46,469 bases of DNA from an uncultured Geobacteraceae bacterium (GTDB taxonomy: Bacteria > Desulfobacterota > Desulfuromonadia > Geobacterales > Pseudopelobacteraceae). Numbering within the stretch: the first letter of the stretch is position 1; each line of letters starts with the position of its first letter. A model generated the notes under the pieces. It saw nothing but the letters and a program-made list of their open reading frames with translations. It ran no database searches and was not told the DNA's origin. Both the position numbers and the translations under genes were made by a program. This document shows positions 35,466 through 45,347 of the stretch, piece after piece. The stretch lies in assembly GCA_903901875.1 (NCBI GenBank), contig CAIUSO010000153.1:1-46469 (forward strand), written 5' to 3'.

Positions 35466-36389
35466 TTATTTAATAAAGCTCTGATCATCCTTCTCCATGA
35501 ACATGGTCAGCGGCCCCTTTTCGTTCACGGCAAAACCGGCCTCATAATCAAAAAGTTCCTTCAGTTCCTTTGCCATTTTCCGGTTGAGCAGATTGAGCGG
35601 GATATCCATGGGGCAGACCCGTTCGCACTCGGCACAGCCGGCGCAGCGACCGGCAAGATGCATGGCCCGCACAATATGCCAGGCCGTATTACCGGCTGGA
35701 CGGGGGGTCGTGTCAACCATCTGGGGTTTGTTCCGGTCGCAGAGGCACTGTTCACAGAAGCAGAACGGACAAACCTGGCGGCAGGCGTAACACTTGATAC
35801 ATTTGGCAAACTGTTCCTTCCAGTAGGCCCACCGCTCCGCGGGAGTCAGCCCCTCAAGGCGGGCAATCTCGGCAGCGTAGGTTGACTCAAGGGGAGTCGG
35901 CAACGGCAGGTCAATCTCCGGGACATAATCGCATCCTTCCGGCAGTTGGGCATCACACTCCCGACACTTGGGAGCCAGATTGCCGGCGGTCAGGGGCTCC
36001 GCAGGGCGGACCGTGGAAGCAAGCACACCGGCACAGGGGATACCGATCAGGTAGAGCTGCTCCCGCTGCAGCTGGGACTCTCCCATGAGCCCCACCAGTG
36101 CCTTGAGATCACACCCCTTCACCACAATGCCGATCCTGCCGCTCCGGGGAATGTCTTTCTTGGCTTTGGTCAGGTAGACCGCCAGATTATTAACACTGGC
36201 AGCGGTGAAGGTCAGCCGTTCCGCCTCGGCGGCAGAAGTGATGATGGCCGGCTGCACCGAACCGGCCCGGCGCCCCGCCGTGTAGGCAACAACGGCGGTA
36301 ACCAGCCCCTCCCCCAGAATGCGGGCGGCTTCAATCCGTATCGATTCGGCCACGGTGCCGTAATGTGATATGTCGATGGTGTTGATCAT
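35466..36389 (-). CDS. flxC: Cysteine-rich 4Fe-4S subunit of the Hdr-Flx complex
   Basis: A 307-residue iron-sulfur protein. The central part has an unusually dense cysteine stretch (CIKCYACRQVCPFCFCEQ then CLCD), followed by a ferredoxin motif CAGCAECERVCPMDIP. Earlier motifs such as VVKGCDLKALVGLM and GIPCAG resemble the F420-hydrogenase/dehydrogenase beta-subunit family. It would form part of the electron wire between FlxA and the heterodisulfide-reductase-like subunits. Sits 55 bases after flxD. Confidence 0.78.
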   Translation of the reverse strand: MINTIDISHYGTVAESIRIEAARILGEGLVTAVVAYTAGRRAGSVQPAIITSAAEAERLTFTAASVNNLAVYLTKAKKDIPRSGRIGIVVKGCDLKALVGLMGESQLQREQLYLIGIPCAGVLASTVRPAEPLTAGNLAPKCRECDAQLPEGCDYVPEIDLPLPTPLESTYAAEIARLEGLTPAERWAYWKEQFAKCIKCYACRQVCPFCFCEQCLCDRNKPQMVDTTPRPAGNTAWHIVRAMHLAGRCAGCAECERVCPMDIPLNLLNRKMAKELKELFDYEAGFAVNEKGPLTMFMEKDDQSFIK

Positions 36390-36444
36390 GGAGATACCTT
36401 CGTCTGCGAGATAAGTGAAATGGGTACAAAAACAGCCCAGGGCT

Positions 36445-36948
36445 TCAGATCTGTCGATATGCGTCCTGCAGCTCGGGGGAGATCATGGCACCGGACCACT
36501 GTTCTTCAAGGGCCAGTTCCTTAAATTCCATCATGGGCCCCATGGCCCGGACCTTTTCTGTCAGCTCGGTTACCACTTCAACCCATTTCCCCCCTTCGGC
36601 GGCAGAAACCCAGGAAAATTGCAGACGCTGCAAATCAACGCCAACAAATTCCAGCAGCTTACGGAACGCGGCAAAACGGCGACGGGCATGGAAATTCCCG
36701 GCTATGTAGTGACAATCGCCCGGATGGCACCCGGAAACCAGCACCCCGTCGGCACCCTGCTGAAATGCCTTCAAGATAAAGACCGGATCGATCCGCCCCG
36801 TACAGGGAAACTTGAGTACCCGCACGTTGGACGGATACTGCATACGACTGGTACCGGCCAAATCGGCCCCGGCATAGGTACACCAGGTGCAGACAAAGGC
36901 GATGACCTTCGGCTCAAAATCAGATGAAATCGTTTTTTCTGGATGCAT
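36445..36948 (-). CDS. flxD: MvhD-like [2Fe-2S] subunit of the Hdr-Flx complex
   Basis: A 167-residue protein of the methyl-viologen-hydrogenase delta family, which binds a [2Fe-2S] cluster and docks electron-input modules onto HdrA. Family marks are FVCTWCTYAGADLAG, PCTGRIDP and GCHPGDCHY. The start at 36948 follows AAGAAGG; the frame is open further upstream but that part lies within hdrA. It follows hdrA by 20 bases. Confidence 0.85.
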   Translation of the reverse strand: MHPEKTISSDFEPKVIAFVCTWCTYAGADLAGTSRMQYPSNVRVLKFPCTGRIDPVFILKAFQQGADGVLVSGCHPGDCHYIAGNFHARRRFAAFRKLLEFVGVDLQRLQFSWVSAAEGGKWVEVVTELTEKVRAMGPMMEFKELALEEQWSGAMISPELQDAYRQI

Positions 36949-36968
36949 GGGAACCTTCTTGGGTCGTA

Positions 36969-38966
36969 TTACAGTGCTTCTATCATTGCCACTATCTGCT
37001 CGTCCGTATAGCCATCCAGCTCCACACATTTTGAGGGACAGGTGGCCTGGCAGGTACCGCATCCGGCACAGACACCCGGATTCACCGATGCCACCACCCT
37101 GAGCAGATTCCCCTGGCGATCCCGGATTTCCTTCTCTTCAACGGCACCGTAGGCACAGACTTTCTTGCAGGCAAAACAGCCGACACAGCCGACTTCACGA
37201 ACCCTGGCCACGATAGGTTCCCGTTCCAGCCGTTCCTTCGAGAAAAGTGTCATAACCTTGGCGGCCGCAGCCGAAGCCTGGGACACCGTTTCCGGAATAT
37301 CCTTCGGTCCCTGACAGGCACCGGCAAGAAAAATTCCGGCGGTGGCGCACTCCACGGGGCGCAGCTTGGCATGGGCCTCGGAGTAAAAGTTGTATTTATC
37401 ATAGGAAATGCCAAGCTTTTGGGCCAGAAGGTCGGCCCCCTGCTGTGGCTGCACCGCCGTGGCCAGTACCACCATGTCGGCCTCGATCTCCACCTGGACA
37501 CCGACGGCGATATCACTCCCCATCACCACGATTTTGTCCCCCTTCTGGTAAAGCCGGGAAACCATACCGCGAATATAGACCGCCTCTTCTTCTTCGATGG
37601 AACGTCGCCAGAACTCGTCATAACTCTTCCCCGGTGTGCGGGCATCCATGAAGAATACGTATGCCTGGCCGTCGTGGACCTTGTGATGATAGAGCATGGT
37701 ATGCTTGGCGGTGTACATGCAGCAGACCTTGGAACAGTAGGAAATCCCCTTTTCCCGGGCACGGGAGCCGATACACTGAATGAAAACAATCTGCTTTGGT
37801 TCCCGGCCATCGGAGGGGCGCACAATTTTGCCGCCGGTGGGACCGGAGGCACTGGCCAAACGCTCAAAGGTCATGCCGTCAATAACATCGGGAATCTTGC
37901 CATGGCCGAATTCGCCATACCCCTTGATGGGAGAGCCCTTCGGTTTTTCTGAAATGGAGTAGAGGTCAAAGCCGGTGGCAACCACAATGGCCCCGACCGC
38001 CTCGACAATCAGGGTATCCTGTTGTTCAAAATCCACGGCACCGGGACCGCACACCTTCTGGCAGACGCCACATTTGCCCGTCTTGAATCGGGTACAGTTT
38101 TCACGGTCAATGACCGGCGTATTCGGCACCGCCTGGGGAAACGGGACATAGATGGCGGTCCGCATACCGATATACTGGTCAAATTTGTTGGGTATCTTTT
38201 TCTGGGGACATTTGGTCATACAGACACCGCAACCGGTACAGGTCCGCTCATCGACCGACCGTGCCCGTTTTCTGACGGTAACCTGGAAATTGCCGATGTA
38301 CCCTTCGACCAGCTCTATTTCGGAATAGGTGTACAGGGTTATCTTGGGGTGGTTGGCCACATCGACCATTTTGGGAGTCATGATGCACTGGGAGCAGTCA
38401 AGGGTCGGAAAGGTTTCCGACAGCTGTGCCATATGACCACCGATGGAAGGCTCCCGTTCCACCAGCACCACCTCGTGGCCGGAATCAGCAATATCGAGGG
38501 CCGCCTGGATACCGGCGATTCCACCACCAATCACCAGCGAACGCTTGGTAACCGGCACCGTGATTGTCGGCAGCACCCGGTTCTTCTTGGTCCGCTCAAC
38601 CATCATGCCGACAATGTCACACGCCTTGACGGTCGCCTGTTCCCGATCCTCGTGTACCCAGGAGCAGTGTTCGCGAATATTAGCCATTTCACACAGGTAC
38701 GGATTGAGGCCGGCCGCCTCCACCGCCTTACGGAACGTCCGTTCATGCATGCGGGGGGAGCAGGCAGCCACCACCACGTGGGTCAGGCGCTGTTCTCTGA
38801 TCGCCTTTTTGAGCAGCGTCTGCCCCGGGTCGGAGCACATATACTTGTATTCGGTGGCATAGGCAACGCCCGGCAGGGCTGCAGCGTGGGCGGCAACCCG
38901 CTCAACATCGACGGTTCTCGAAATATTCTCACCGCAGTGGCAGATAAATACGCCTATTCGTGACAT
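36969..38966 (-). CDS. hdrA: Heterodisulfide reductase subunit A
   Basis: A 665-residue iron-sulfur flavoprotein at the core of the complex. The N-terminus (GVFICHCGENISRTVDV) is followed by the FAD Rossmann motif VIGGGIAGIQAALDIA, several 4Fe-4S motifs (CTGCGVCMTKCP, CGVCQKVCG) and a second nucleotide-binding part with QCIGSRAREKGISYCSKVCC. Two ferredoxin motifs close it: CVGCFACKKVC and CAGCGTCQATCPSKC. In methanogens the HdrA flavin bifurcates electrons. Here the neighbours suggest NADH as the input. The ATG is preceded by GAGG. Confidence 0.93.
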   Translation of the reverse strand: MSRIGVFICHCGENISRTVDVERVAAHAAALPGVAYATEYKYMCSDPGQTLLKKAIREQRLTHVVVAACSPRMHERTFRKAVEAAGLNPYLCEMANIREHCSWVHEDREQATVKACDIVGMMVERTKKNRVLPTITVPVTKRSLVIGGGIAGIQAALDIADSGHEVVLVEREPSIGGHMAQLSETFPTLDCSQCIMTPKMVDVANHPKITLYTYSEIELVEGYIGNFQVTVRKRARSVDERTCTGCGVCMTKCPQKKIPNKFDQYIGMRTAIYVPFPQAVPNTPVIDRENCTRFKTGKCGVCQKVCGPGAVDFEQQDTLIVEAVGAIVVATGFDLYSISEKPKGSPIKGYGEFGHGKIPDVIDGMTFERLASASGPTGGKIVRPSDGREPKQIVFIQCIGSRAREKGISYCSKVCCMYTAKHTMLYHHKVHDGQAYVFFMDARTPGKSYDEFWRRSIEEEEAVYIRGMVSRLYQKGDKIVVMGSDIAVGVQVEIEADMVVLATAVQPQQGADLLAQKLGISYDKYNFYSEAHAKLRPVECATAGIFLAGACQGPKDIPETVSQASAAAAKVMTLFSKERLEREPIVARVREVGCVGCFACKKVCAYGAVEEKEIRDRQGNLLRVVASVNPGVCAGCGTCQATCPSKCVELDGYTDEQIVAMIEAL

Positions 38967-39044
38967 GTAAACCTCGTGGGCCTGTTATTCAACTTCTGCA
39001 CTACCGTGCCGTTTCCGTCGCCACCAAGAATCTGGCCGTATCCA

Positions 39045-39932
39045 CTACAGAAAACCCTTTGACTTGAGCAGCGGCAGCGGATTGACGATCATCGCCTCAA
39101 GGCCGAGCCTGGCCGAGTCCAGCCCGACCGCAAGCCCCACCAACTGGGTCAGGTAGAACACCGGCAGATTGTAGTTGGCACCGAAGACCCCCTCGATCTC
39201 CTTCTGGCGAATATCCAGATTGCCGTGACAGAGGGGGCAGCCGACCATGATACAATCGGCTCCGGCAGCTTTGGCAGCGTCAAGGATAGCGTTGGTCAAC
39301 TGAATGACCACTCCGGGACGGGAGAGGGTGAAATTGGCACCGCAGCATTCGAGGCGGTGGGTCCAGGCGACCGTTTCCGCCCCAACCGATTCTATCACCT
39401 GCTCCATGATGGTGGGTGCCTCAACACAATCCAGATTCGGCACATCGGTGGGACGGGTCAGCAGACAACCGTAGTAGCAGGCCACCTTGAGACCGGAGAG
39501 CGGTTTCTGCACGGAGGCTGCCAGCCGTTCCAGCCCCAGATCACGGGCAAGAATCTCCAGCAGATGTTTGACATTCCCCTCAAGCTTCACCGGTGCATCA
39601 ATGGCCTTTTCCACCTGTTGCCGCTTCGTGGCATTTTCTCCCAGGGTATGTTGGGTGAATTTAAGCCGTGAAAAGCAGGAGGCACACGCCACCGCCAGAT
39701 CTCCCTCAACCGCTTCCGCAAGTTCAAGATTCTTGGCACAGAGTGAGAGGGACAGAAGTTCATCCACATTGTGTGCCGGAGTTGCGCCACAGCAGAACCA
39801 GTCGGGCACCTCGGTCAGGCCGATCTCCAGGGCCTTGAACAGCTCACGGGTAGAAAGATCATACTCGCCGGCCGAGGCGTGGAGCGAGCAGCCGGGAAAA
39901 TAGGCATAGGTCAGAGCCTTGTCAGAGGTCAC
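39045..39932 (-). CDS. hdrB: Heterodisulfide reductase subunit B
   Basis: A 295-residue subunit with two cysteine-rich CCG domains that hold the non-cubane clusters where disulfides are reduced: WFCCGATPAHN with CASCFSRL, and LECCGANFTLSRP with GCPLCHGNL. A GTG start at 39932 overlaps the hdrC stop and has GGAGG upstream. In methanogens the substrate is CoM-S-S-CoB; bacteria lack these, so the natural disulfide here is unknown, a DsrC/TusE-like protein being a suggestion in the literature for related systems. Confidence 0.92.
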   Translation of the reverse strand: MTSDKALTYAYFPGCSLHASAGEYDLSTRELFKALEIGLTEVPDWFCCGATPAHNVDELLSLSLCAKNLELAEAVEGDLAVACASCFSRLKFTQHTLGENATKRQQVEKAIDAPVKLEGNVKHLLEILARDLGLERLAASVQKPLSGLKVACYYGCLLTRPTDVPNLDCVEAPTIMEQVIESVGAETVAWTHRLECCGANFTLSRPGVVIQLTNAILDAAKAAGADCIMVGCPLCHGNLDIRQKEIEGVFGANYNLPVFYLTQLVGLAVGLDSARLGLEAMIVNPLPLLKSKGFL

Positions 39933-40525
39933 AGAGCCTCCCCGTTTTTACGCATTTCTTCGATGCGGCCAAAGATTTTTTCTATCTCCGCCATATTTTT
40001 ATTTTTACTGTGAAACATTTTAAGTTTCCCCTTGGCAAACAGCTTGGGCCCCAGCATCAGATCCTTGAGGAACTGACCGGACTTCACATTGAACACGGCG
40101 GCAAGACGCATCTCATACTGACGGCCGTAACTGCGGATATTTTGCAGAAACAGCTTGTTGGCCAGCTGGACATAACTCTCTTTCGAAGCCCCTTCGGCGT
40201 CCCAGGAGAGCTTGCGCAACGCGTCCATAATCGAGGCAAGATGCACCTTGTTGGGACAGCGGGTCGAACAGGTCTCACAGGAGGCGCAGTACCAGATGGA
40301 GCGCCCCGCCAGAATCCGCTGCCACTGCCCCAGCTGTAAAAGCCGCACCACCCGGTTGGGGGGATGTTCCATGAACGTTGCCATCGGGCACCCCGCCGAG
40401 CACTTCCCGCACTGGAAACAGCGCCTGACAGAGGTATCGGAGAGCATTTCGACCTTACGGACAAAATCAACGTCCATCGTCTCCTGCGAGATGACCATTT
40501 TTTTCTTTTTCACGGGGCCGTCCAT
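39929..40525 (-). CDS. hdrC: Heterodisulfide reductase subunit C
   Basis: A 198-residue 4Fe-4S protein that carries electrons from HdrA to HdrB. Two cluster motifs are RRCFQCGKCSAGCPMATF and WYCASCETCSTRCPN. The ATG at 40525 has no clear ribosome-binding site; an ATG at 40477 lies just after AGGAG and would shorten the protein by 16 residues, so the start is uncertain. It is the first gene of the operon. A possible -10 (TATAAC) lies on the minus strand at 40603-40608. Confidence 0.9.
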   Translation of the reverse strand: MDGPVKKKKMVISQETMDVDFVRKVEMLSDTSVRRCFQCGKCSAGCPMATFMEHPPNRVVRLLQLGQWQRILAGRSIWYCASCETCSTRCPNKVHLASIMDALRKLSWDAEGASKESYVQLANKLFLQNIRSYGRQYEMRLAAVFNVKSGQFLKDLMLGPKLFAKGKLKMFHSKNKNMAEIEKIFGRIEEMRKNGEAL

Positions 40526-40709
40526 TTAGTAAAATTAAAATAATTACGCCGACAAAGCAGGAGGGTAATGGAGAAGCTCTGGGCAAAACCAGCTGATACG
40601 ACGTTATATTTCTAGTTCTCTACACAATTGATGGGGAAAATGCAAGTCAATAGTTTGCACGTTCATAATTTTAGGAAGAGTTAAAATAGCCAGTCCCACC
40701 CCAGGGGCG

Positions 40710-40868
40710 TCAGTATATGATTATGTAGCCGTGGGCTTCGGCTATTTTGCGTACCTCGTCCTGGTCCTGCAGGTGATAGGTTTTTCCTTCCAGGGTAAAG
40801 CGGTACCCGCCGGAACCGTCGGGAACCGCGTCGGAAAGCAGTGCTTCAAAGGTTGCCGTCTTGATCAT
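40710..40868 (-). CDS. 52-residue conserved-looking small protein
   Basis: A small protein (MIKTATFEALLSD at the start, ending HGYIIIY). Its start ATG overlaps the stop of the threonine aldolase gene (ATGA) and is preceded by GGGAGG, so translation is coupled. The sequence is acidic to neutral, with a beta-rich middle (GGYRFTLEGKTYHL). No signal peptide or known motif. Function unknown. Between 40526 and 40709 lies only the presumed promoter region of hdrC. Confidence 0.55.
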   Translation of the reverse strand: MIKTATFEALLSDAVPDGSGGYRFTLEGKTYHLQDQDEVRKIAEAHGYIIIY

Positions 40869-41944
40869 TTCACACCTCCCGCCGCCATGGCGTCTTGAAC
40901 GGCCAGCCGAATCGCGGCGGCCAACCGGTACACATCCTGTTCGGTGGTCTGCCACGAGCACATGAAACGGGCACCACCCGAACCGATAAATGAATAAAAA
41001 TGCCACCCGGCAGACCGAAGGGATGCAGCTGCCGCTTCCGGCAGCTCTACAAACACCGAATTTGCCTGGCGAGGATACATAATGCGGACACCGGGAATAC
41101 CCCCCAGCTCCCGCGCCAATAACTCCGCACAACCGTTTGCATGGCGGGCATTGGCAAGCCACGCCCCCCCTTCGAGCATACCGATCCAGGGGGCCGAAAT
41201 AAAGCGCATTTTTGAGGCAAGCTGCCCCGCCTGCTTGCAGCGGTAATCAAACTCGTGGGCAAGCTCCCGATCAAAAAAAATCACCGCTTCCCCCACCGCC
41301 ATGCCGTTTTTGGCACCGCCAAGACAGAGCACGTCCACTCCGGCACGCCAGGAGATATCGGCGGGGGACACATCCAGAGCAACAACCGCATTGGCAAAGC
41401 GTGCCCCATCCATATGTACCCGCATACCGTGACGCCTCGCAAGTTCGGCGGCACTGCCGATTTCATCCGGGGTGTAAATGGTCCCGACCTCCGTCGCTTG
41501 GGTCAGGCTCAGCACCTTGGGACGGGGAAAGTGAATATCTTCCCGCCGGGTGACGGTCCGCTCCACCTCTGCCAGGTCCAATTTCCCCCCGGGGCCATCC
41601 ACATGGAGAAGCTTGGTGCCGTTTGAAAAAAACTCCGGGGCTCCGCACTCATCGGTCTCAACGTGGGCCAATTCATGACAGATGACACTGTGGTAGGAGC
41701 GGCAGAGGGAAGCCAGTGCCAGTGAATTGGCGGCGGTGCCGTTAAAAACGAAGAACACCTGGCAATCGGTTTCAAAGACGCTGCGGAGCTGTTCGCATGC
41801 CCGCTCCGTCCATCCGTCATCGCCATAGGATGAAACAAACCCCCCATTGGCCCGTTGCATCGCTTGCCACGCTTCGGGGCAGACCCCGGCATAATTATCA
41901 CTGGCAAACTGGTTAAAAACCGGCTGCCGATTTGTCTGTTCCAC
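40865..41944 (-). CDS. Low-specificity L-threonine aldolase-like PLP enzyme
   Basis: A 359-residue PLP-dependent beta-eliminating lyase-like protein expected to cleave L-threonine to glycine and acetaldehyde. The Schiff-base lysine is in LCLGGAKNGMAVGEA; the cofactor-binding aspartate is in VHMDGARFANAV. The N-terminal SDNYAGVCPEAWQAM and FVFNGTAANSLALA segments fit the family. The GTG at 41944 with AAGAGG upstream is preferred over a long open extension to 42316 that overlaps the divergent transpeptidase gene. A 52-residue gene is coupled downstream. Confidence 0.85.
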   Translation of the reverse strand: MEQTNRQPVFNQFASDNYAGVCPEAWQAMQRANGGFVSSYGDDGWTERACEQLRSVFETDCQVFFVFNGTAANSLALASLCRSYHSVICHELAHVETDECGAPEFFSNGTKLLHVDGPGGKLDLAEVERTVTRREDIHFPRPKVLSLTQATEVGTIYTPDEIGSAAELARRHGMRVHMDGARFANAVVALDVSPADISWRAGVDVLCLGGAKNGMAVGEAVIFFDRELAHEFDYRCKQAGQLASKMRFISAPWIGMLEGGAWLANARHANGCAELLARELGGIPGVRIMYPRQANSVFVELPEAAAASLRSAGWHFYSFIGSGGARFMCSWQTTEQDVYRLAAAIRLAVQDAMAAGGVK

Positions 41945-41999
41945 ACCACACCTCTTTATGATATAGTTGGCACTATTCCGTCTTGCAAGGTCATGTCCG

Positions 42000-42911
42000 A
42001 TGCGCCGAAACCGCCTGAATCTTGTCTGTAAAATTGGTCTGATAGCACTGTTCACCGCCATTCTCGTCGGCGTGACCGTACTCCGAACCCCCTCCGTAAC
42101 CGGCATTCCGGGACCATCCCACGAAGACAGGGCGCAGGAGGATCTTTCGCGCATCGAATATCCCAGTCTTGCCACAATCAAATGGCACGCCCGGTTCATC
42201 CAGCCGGGGGAAACCCTGGAAACGCTTTTTGGTCTGGACTGGACTCTGGTGGCCCGCTTCAACCGCATTGACCGACGCCATGTGTATCCCGGCGTAACTA
42301 TCAAGGTTCCTGACAATATCGATGATATTCGCGACTATACGCCGCTTCCCCGTTTTTATCCACCTGGGGCCCATCAGGAAAAATACATCCTCGTTGACAT
42401 CACTGAACAGTGGCTCGGGGGCTATGAATTCGGCAAACTGGTTTTTTCCGCCCCGGCGGCAACCGGCAAGGCCACCACCGAAACCCCCCTCGGCATATTC
42501 CACATTTCAACACGGGACCGCAACCATACGTCATCACTGTATAAAACCGCCAATGACGAAGAACAATACCCCATGGACAATGCCCTCCGCTTCCATATCG
42601 GCGAGGATAACGTTTCCTACTGGCTCCATGCCCGGGACCTGCCGGGACGACCCGCATCACACGGCTGCATCGGACTGTTTGACGAAGAGATGCAGAAGCG
42701 GGTCTTTGACACTCCCCAGACACCGGTGTTGCGTGACTCTCAGAAGCTGTACAGCTGGGCGGCGGGGGAGGATGAGTACGAAGATGACAGCGGCGCATCC
42801 GAAGAACTTGAGGATGGCCCCACTGTCGAGGTGCGCGGCTCCCTCCCCCGAACGGTTGAGGTGCCACACCATGCCGGTCCGGCACCCCGACAGAACGGGG
42901 AAAAGTCCTGA
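42000..42911 (+). CDS. L,D-transpeptidase with LysM-like domain
   Basis: A 303-residue envelope protein with one N-terminal membrane span (about 9-29), a LysM-like peptidoglycan-binding segment (about 62-104, FIQPGETLETLFGLDWTLV) and a YkuD catalytic domain (about 127-240). The catalytic motif SHGC-IGL has His221 and Cys223, with His210 in YWLHARDL. Such enzymes make 3-3 crosslinks or attach proteins to peptidoglycan. The C-terminal 60 residues are acidic and probably disordered. An upstream TTG at 41967 would add 11 residues. Confidence 0.87.
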   Translation: MRRNRLNLVCKIGLIALFTAILVGVTVLRTPSVTGIPGPSHEDRAQEDLSRIEYPSLATIKWHARFIQPGETLETLFGLDWTLVARFNRIDRRHVYPGVTIKVPDNIDDIRDYTPLPRFYPPGAHQEKYILVDITEQWLGGYEFGKLVFSAPAATGKATTETPLGIFHISTRDRNHTSSLYKTANDEEQYPMDNALRFHIGEDNVSYWLHARDLPGRPASHGCIGLFDEEMQKRVFDTPQTPVLRDSQKLYSWAAGEDEYEDDSGASEELEDGPTVEVRGSLPRTVEVPHHAGPAPRQNGEKS

Positions 42912-42915
42912 AGCA

Positions 42916-43890
42916 TCACCGGGCCAGCCACCGGGCCACATCTTTCGCGTGATAGGTTATGATTATATCGGCCCCTGCCCTCTTGAAGGCGGTCATGGTT
43001 TCCAGCACAACCCGTTCCTCGTCGATCCATCCCCGCTCTGCAGCCCCTTTGACCATGCTGTACTCACCAGACACGTTGTAGACAGCCAGCGGCAGATCGA
43101 AACCGTTGCGTAAATCCCGCAGAATGTCAAGATAGGGCAATCCCGGCTTCACCATGATGATATCGGCCCCTTCATCCACATCCGAAGCGGCTTCCCGCAG
43201 TGCCTCCCGGCGATTGGCCGGATCCATCTGGTAACTCCGACGGTCTCCGAATTGGGGTGTCGACTCGGCCGCCTCACGGAAAGGGCCATAATAACCTGAA
43301 GCATACTTGACCGCATAACTCATGATTGGAATCCGGTCATAACCATTCTTGTCAAGCATACTGCGAATGGCACCAACCCGACCATCCATCATATCCGACG
43401 GTGCCACCATATCAGCTCCGGCCTGGACGTGGGAGAGTGCCTCACGGGCGAGCAGCTCCAGGGTTGAGTCGTTATCCACATCGCCATCTTTAATGAGGCC
43501 GCAATGGCCGTGGTCCGTATACTCACAGAGACAGACGTCGGTGATGACCGCCAACCCCGGCACATCCTTCTTGAGTGCCCGGATTGTCTCCTGAATAATA
43601 CCGGTATCTGAGTAAGCATCACTGCCGATAGCATCTTTGCATTCGGGGATACCGAACAGCAGTACGGCCGGAATTCCCAGATCCCTCACCTCACGTGCTT
43701 CTGAAACGATATACTCAATTGACTGCTGATAAATGCCCGGCATGGAGGAAACTTCCTTGTGTATGCCTGAGCCAAACGCGGAAAACATCGGATAAACCAG
43801 GTCGTTAACCGAAAGTGTGGTTTCGCGTACCATCCGGCGAAACGTTTCACTGCCCCTTATTCTACGGGCACGGAACTGGGGGAAAACCAT
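42916..43890 (-). CDS. hemB: Delta-aminolevulinic acid dehydratase (porphobilinogen synthase)
   Basis: A 324-residue enzyme that condenses two 5-aminolevulinate molecules to porphobilinogen, supplying haem, sirohaem and corrin synthesis. Schiff-base lysines lie in MSYAVKYASGYYGPFRE and IIMVKPGLPYLD. The metal site DVCLCEYTDHGHCGL keeps three cysteines, so it is the zinc type. GGAGG precedes the ATG. It lies convergent with the transpeptidase gene, 4 bases apart. Confidence 0.95.
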   Translation of the reverse strand: MVFPQFRARRIRGSETFRRMVRETTLSVNDLVYPMFSAFGSGIHKEVSSMPGIYQQSIEYIVSEAREVRDLGIPAVLLFGIPECKDAIGSDAYSDTGIIQETIRALKKDVPGLAVITDVCLCEYTDHGHCGLIKDGDVDNDSTLELLAREALSHVQAGADMVAPSDMMDGRVGAIRSMLDKNGYDRIPIMSYAVKYASGYYGPFREAAESTPQFGDRRSYQMDPANRREALREAASDVDEGADIIMVKPGLPYLDILRDLRNGFDLPLAVYNVSGEYSMVKGAAERGWIDEERVVLETMTAFKRAGADIIITYHAKDVARWLAR

Positions 43891-43922
43891 AATGGAGCCT
43901 CCTTGAAAAAGATTACAAGTTC

Positions 43923-43928
43923 ATTATA
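43923..43928 (-). promoter_or_regulatory. Candidate -10 box for hemB
   Basis: A perfect TATAAT on the minus strand lies 33 bases before the hemB start codon. I find no convincing -35 box upstream of it. The 43891-44139 region also must hold the ompA promoter, which I cannot place. Confidence 0.3.
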
Positions 43929-44139
43929 ACGATGAAAACAGTAAGCCGTCTGAGGGTAATGCAGTCGGTAATAAATTGCAACATTTTACCCCACCTGGCA
44001 TACACACCGTCATTGCTCTGCCACTGAATCGAGATAAATTAGTGCGTTAGACGGAACACCGGATTTTTTCTTGCGTTCAGCAACGGTGAAATAGTACTCT
44101 GTAGACATTACCTAAATTATCCAGATGGAGGCACCCCCA

Positions 44140-45267
<1,128 letters not shown>

Positions 45268-45285
45268 AGAGCAACCTGGCTTTAA

Positions 45286-45329
45286 ACACACATGGCCCTT
45301 TCGGACAGTACCGAAAGGGCCATGTGTGT
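45286..45329. terminator. Bidirectional terminator between ompA and the next gene
   Basis: A perfect 19-bp stem (ACACACATGGCCCTTTCGG and its complement) closes an ACAGTA loop. Both flanks are partly T- or A-rich, and the neighbouring genes converge on it. Confidence 0.85.
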
Positions 45330-45347
45330 ACCAGAATTTGTTTTTAT

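Noticed and set aside
38022-38963. 313-codon plus-strand frame across hdrA
   Set aside because: Antisense to well-conserved Fe-S motifs of hdrA; no domain of its own.
41945-42316. 124-residue N-terminal extension of the threonine aldolase
   Set aside because: It is antisense to the L,D-transpeptidase gene, while a GTG with AAGAGG fits the family start.
44003-44025. Sigma-54 (-24/-12) promoter before ompA
   Set aside because: GG and GC are separated by 16 bases; sigma-54 sites need 10.
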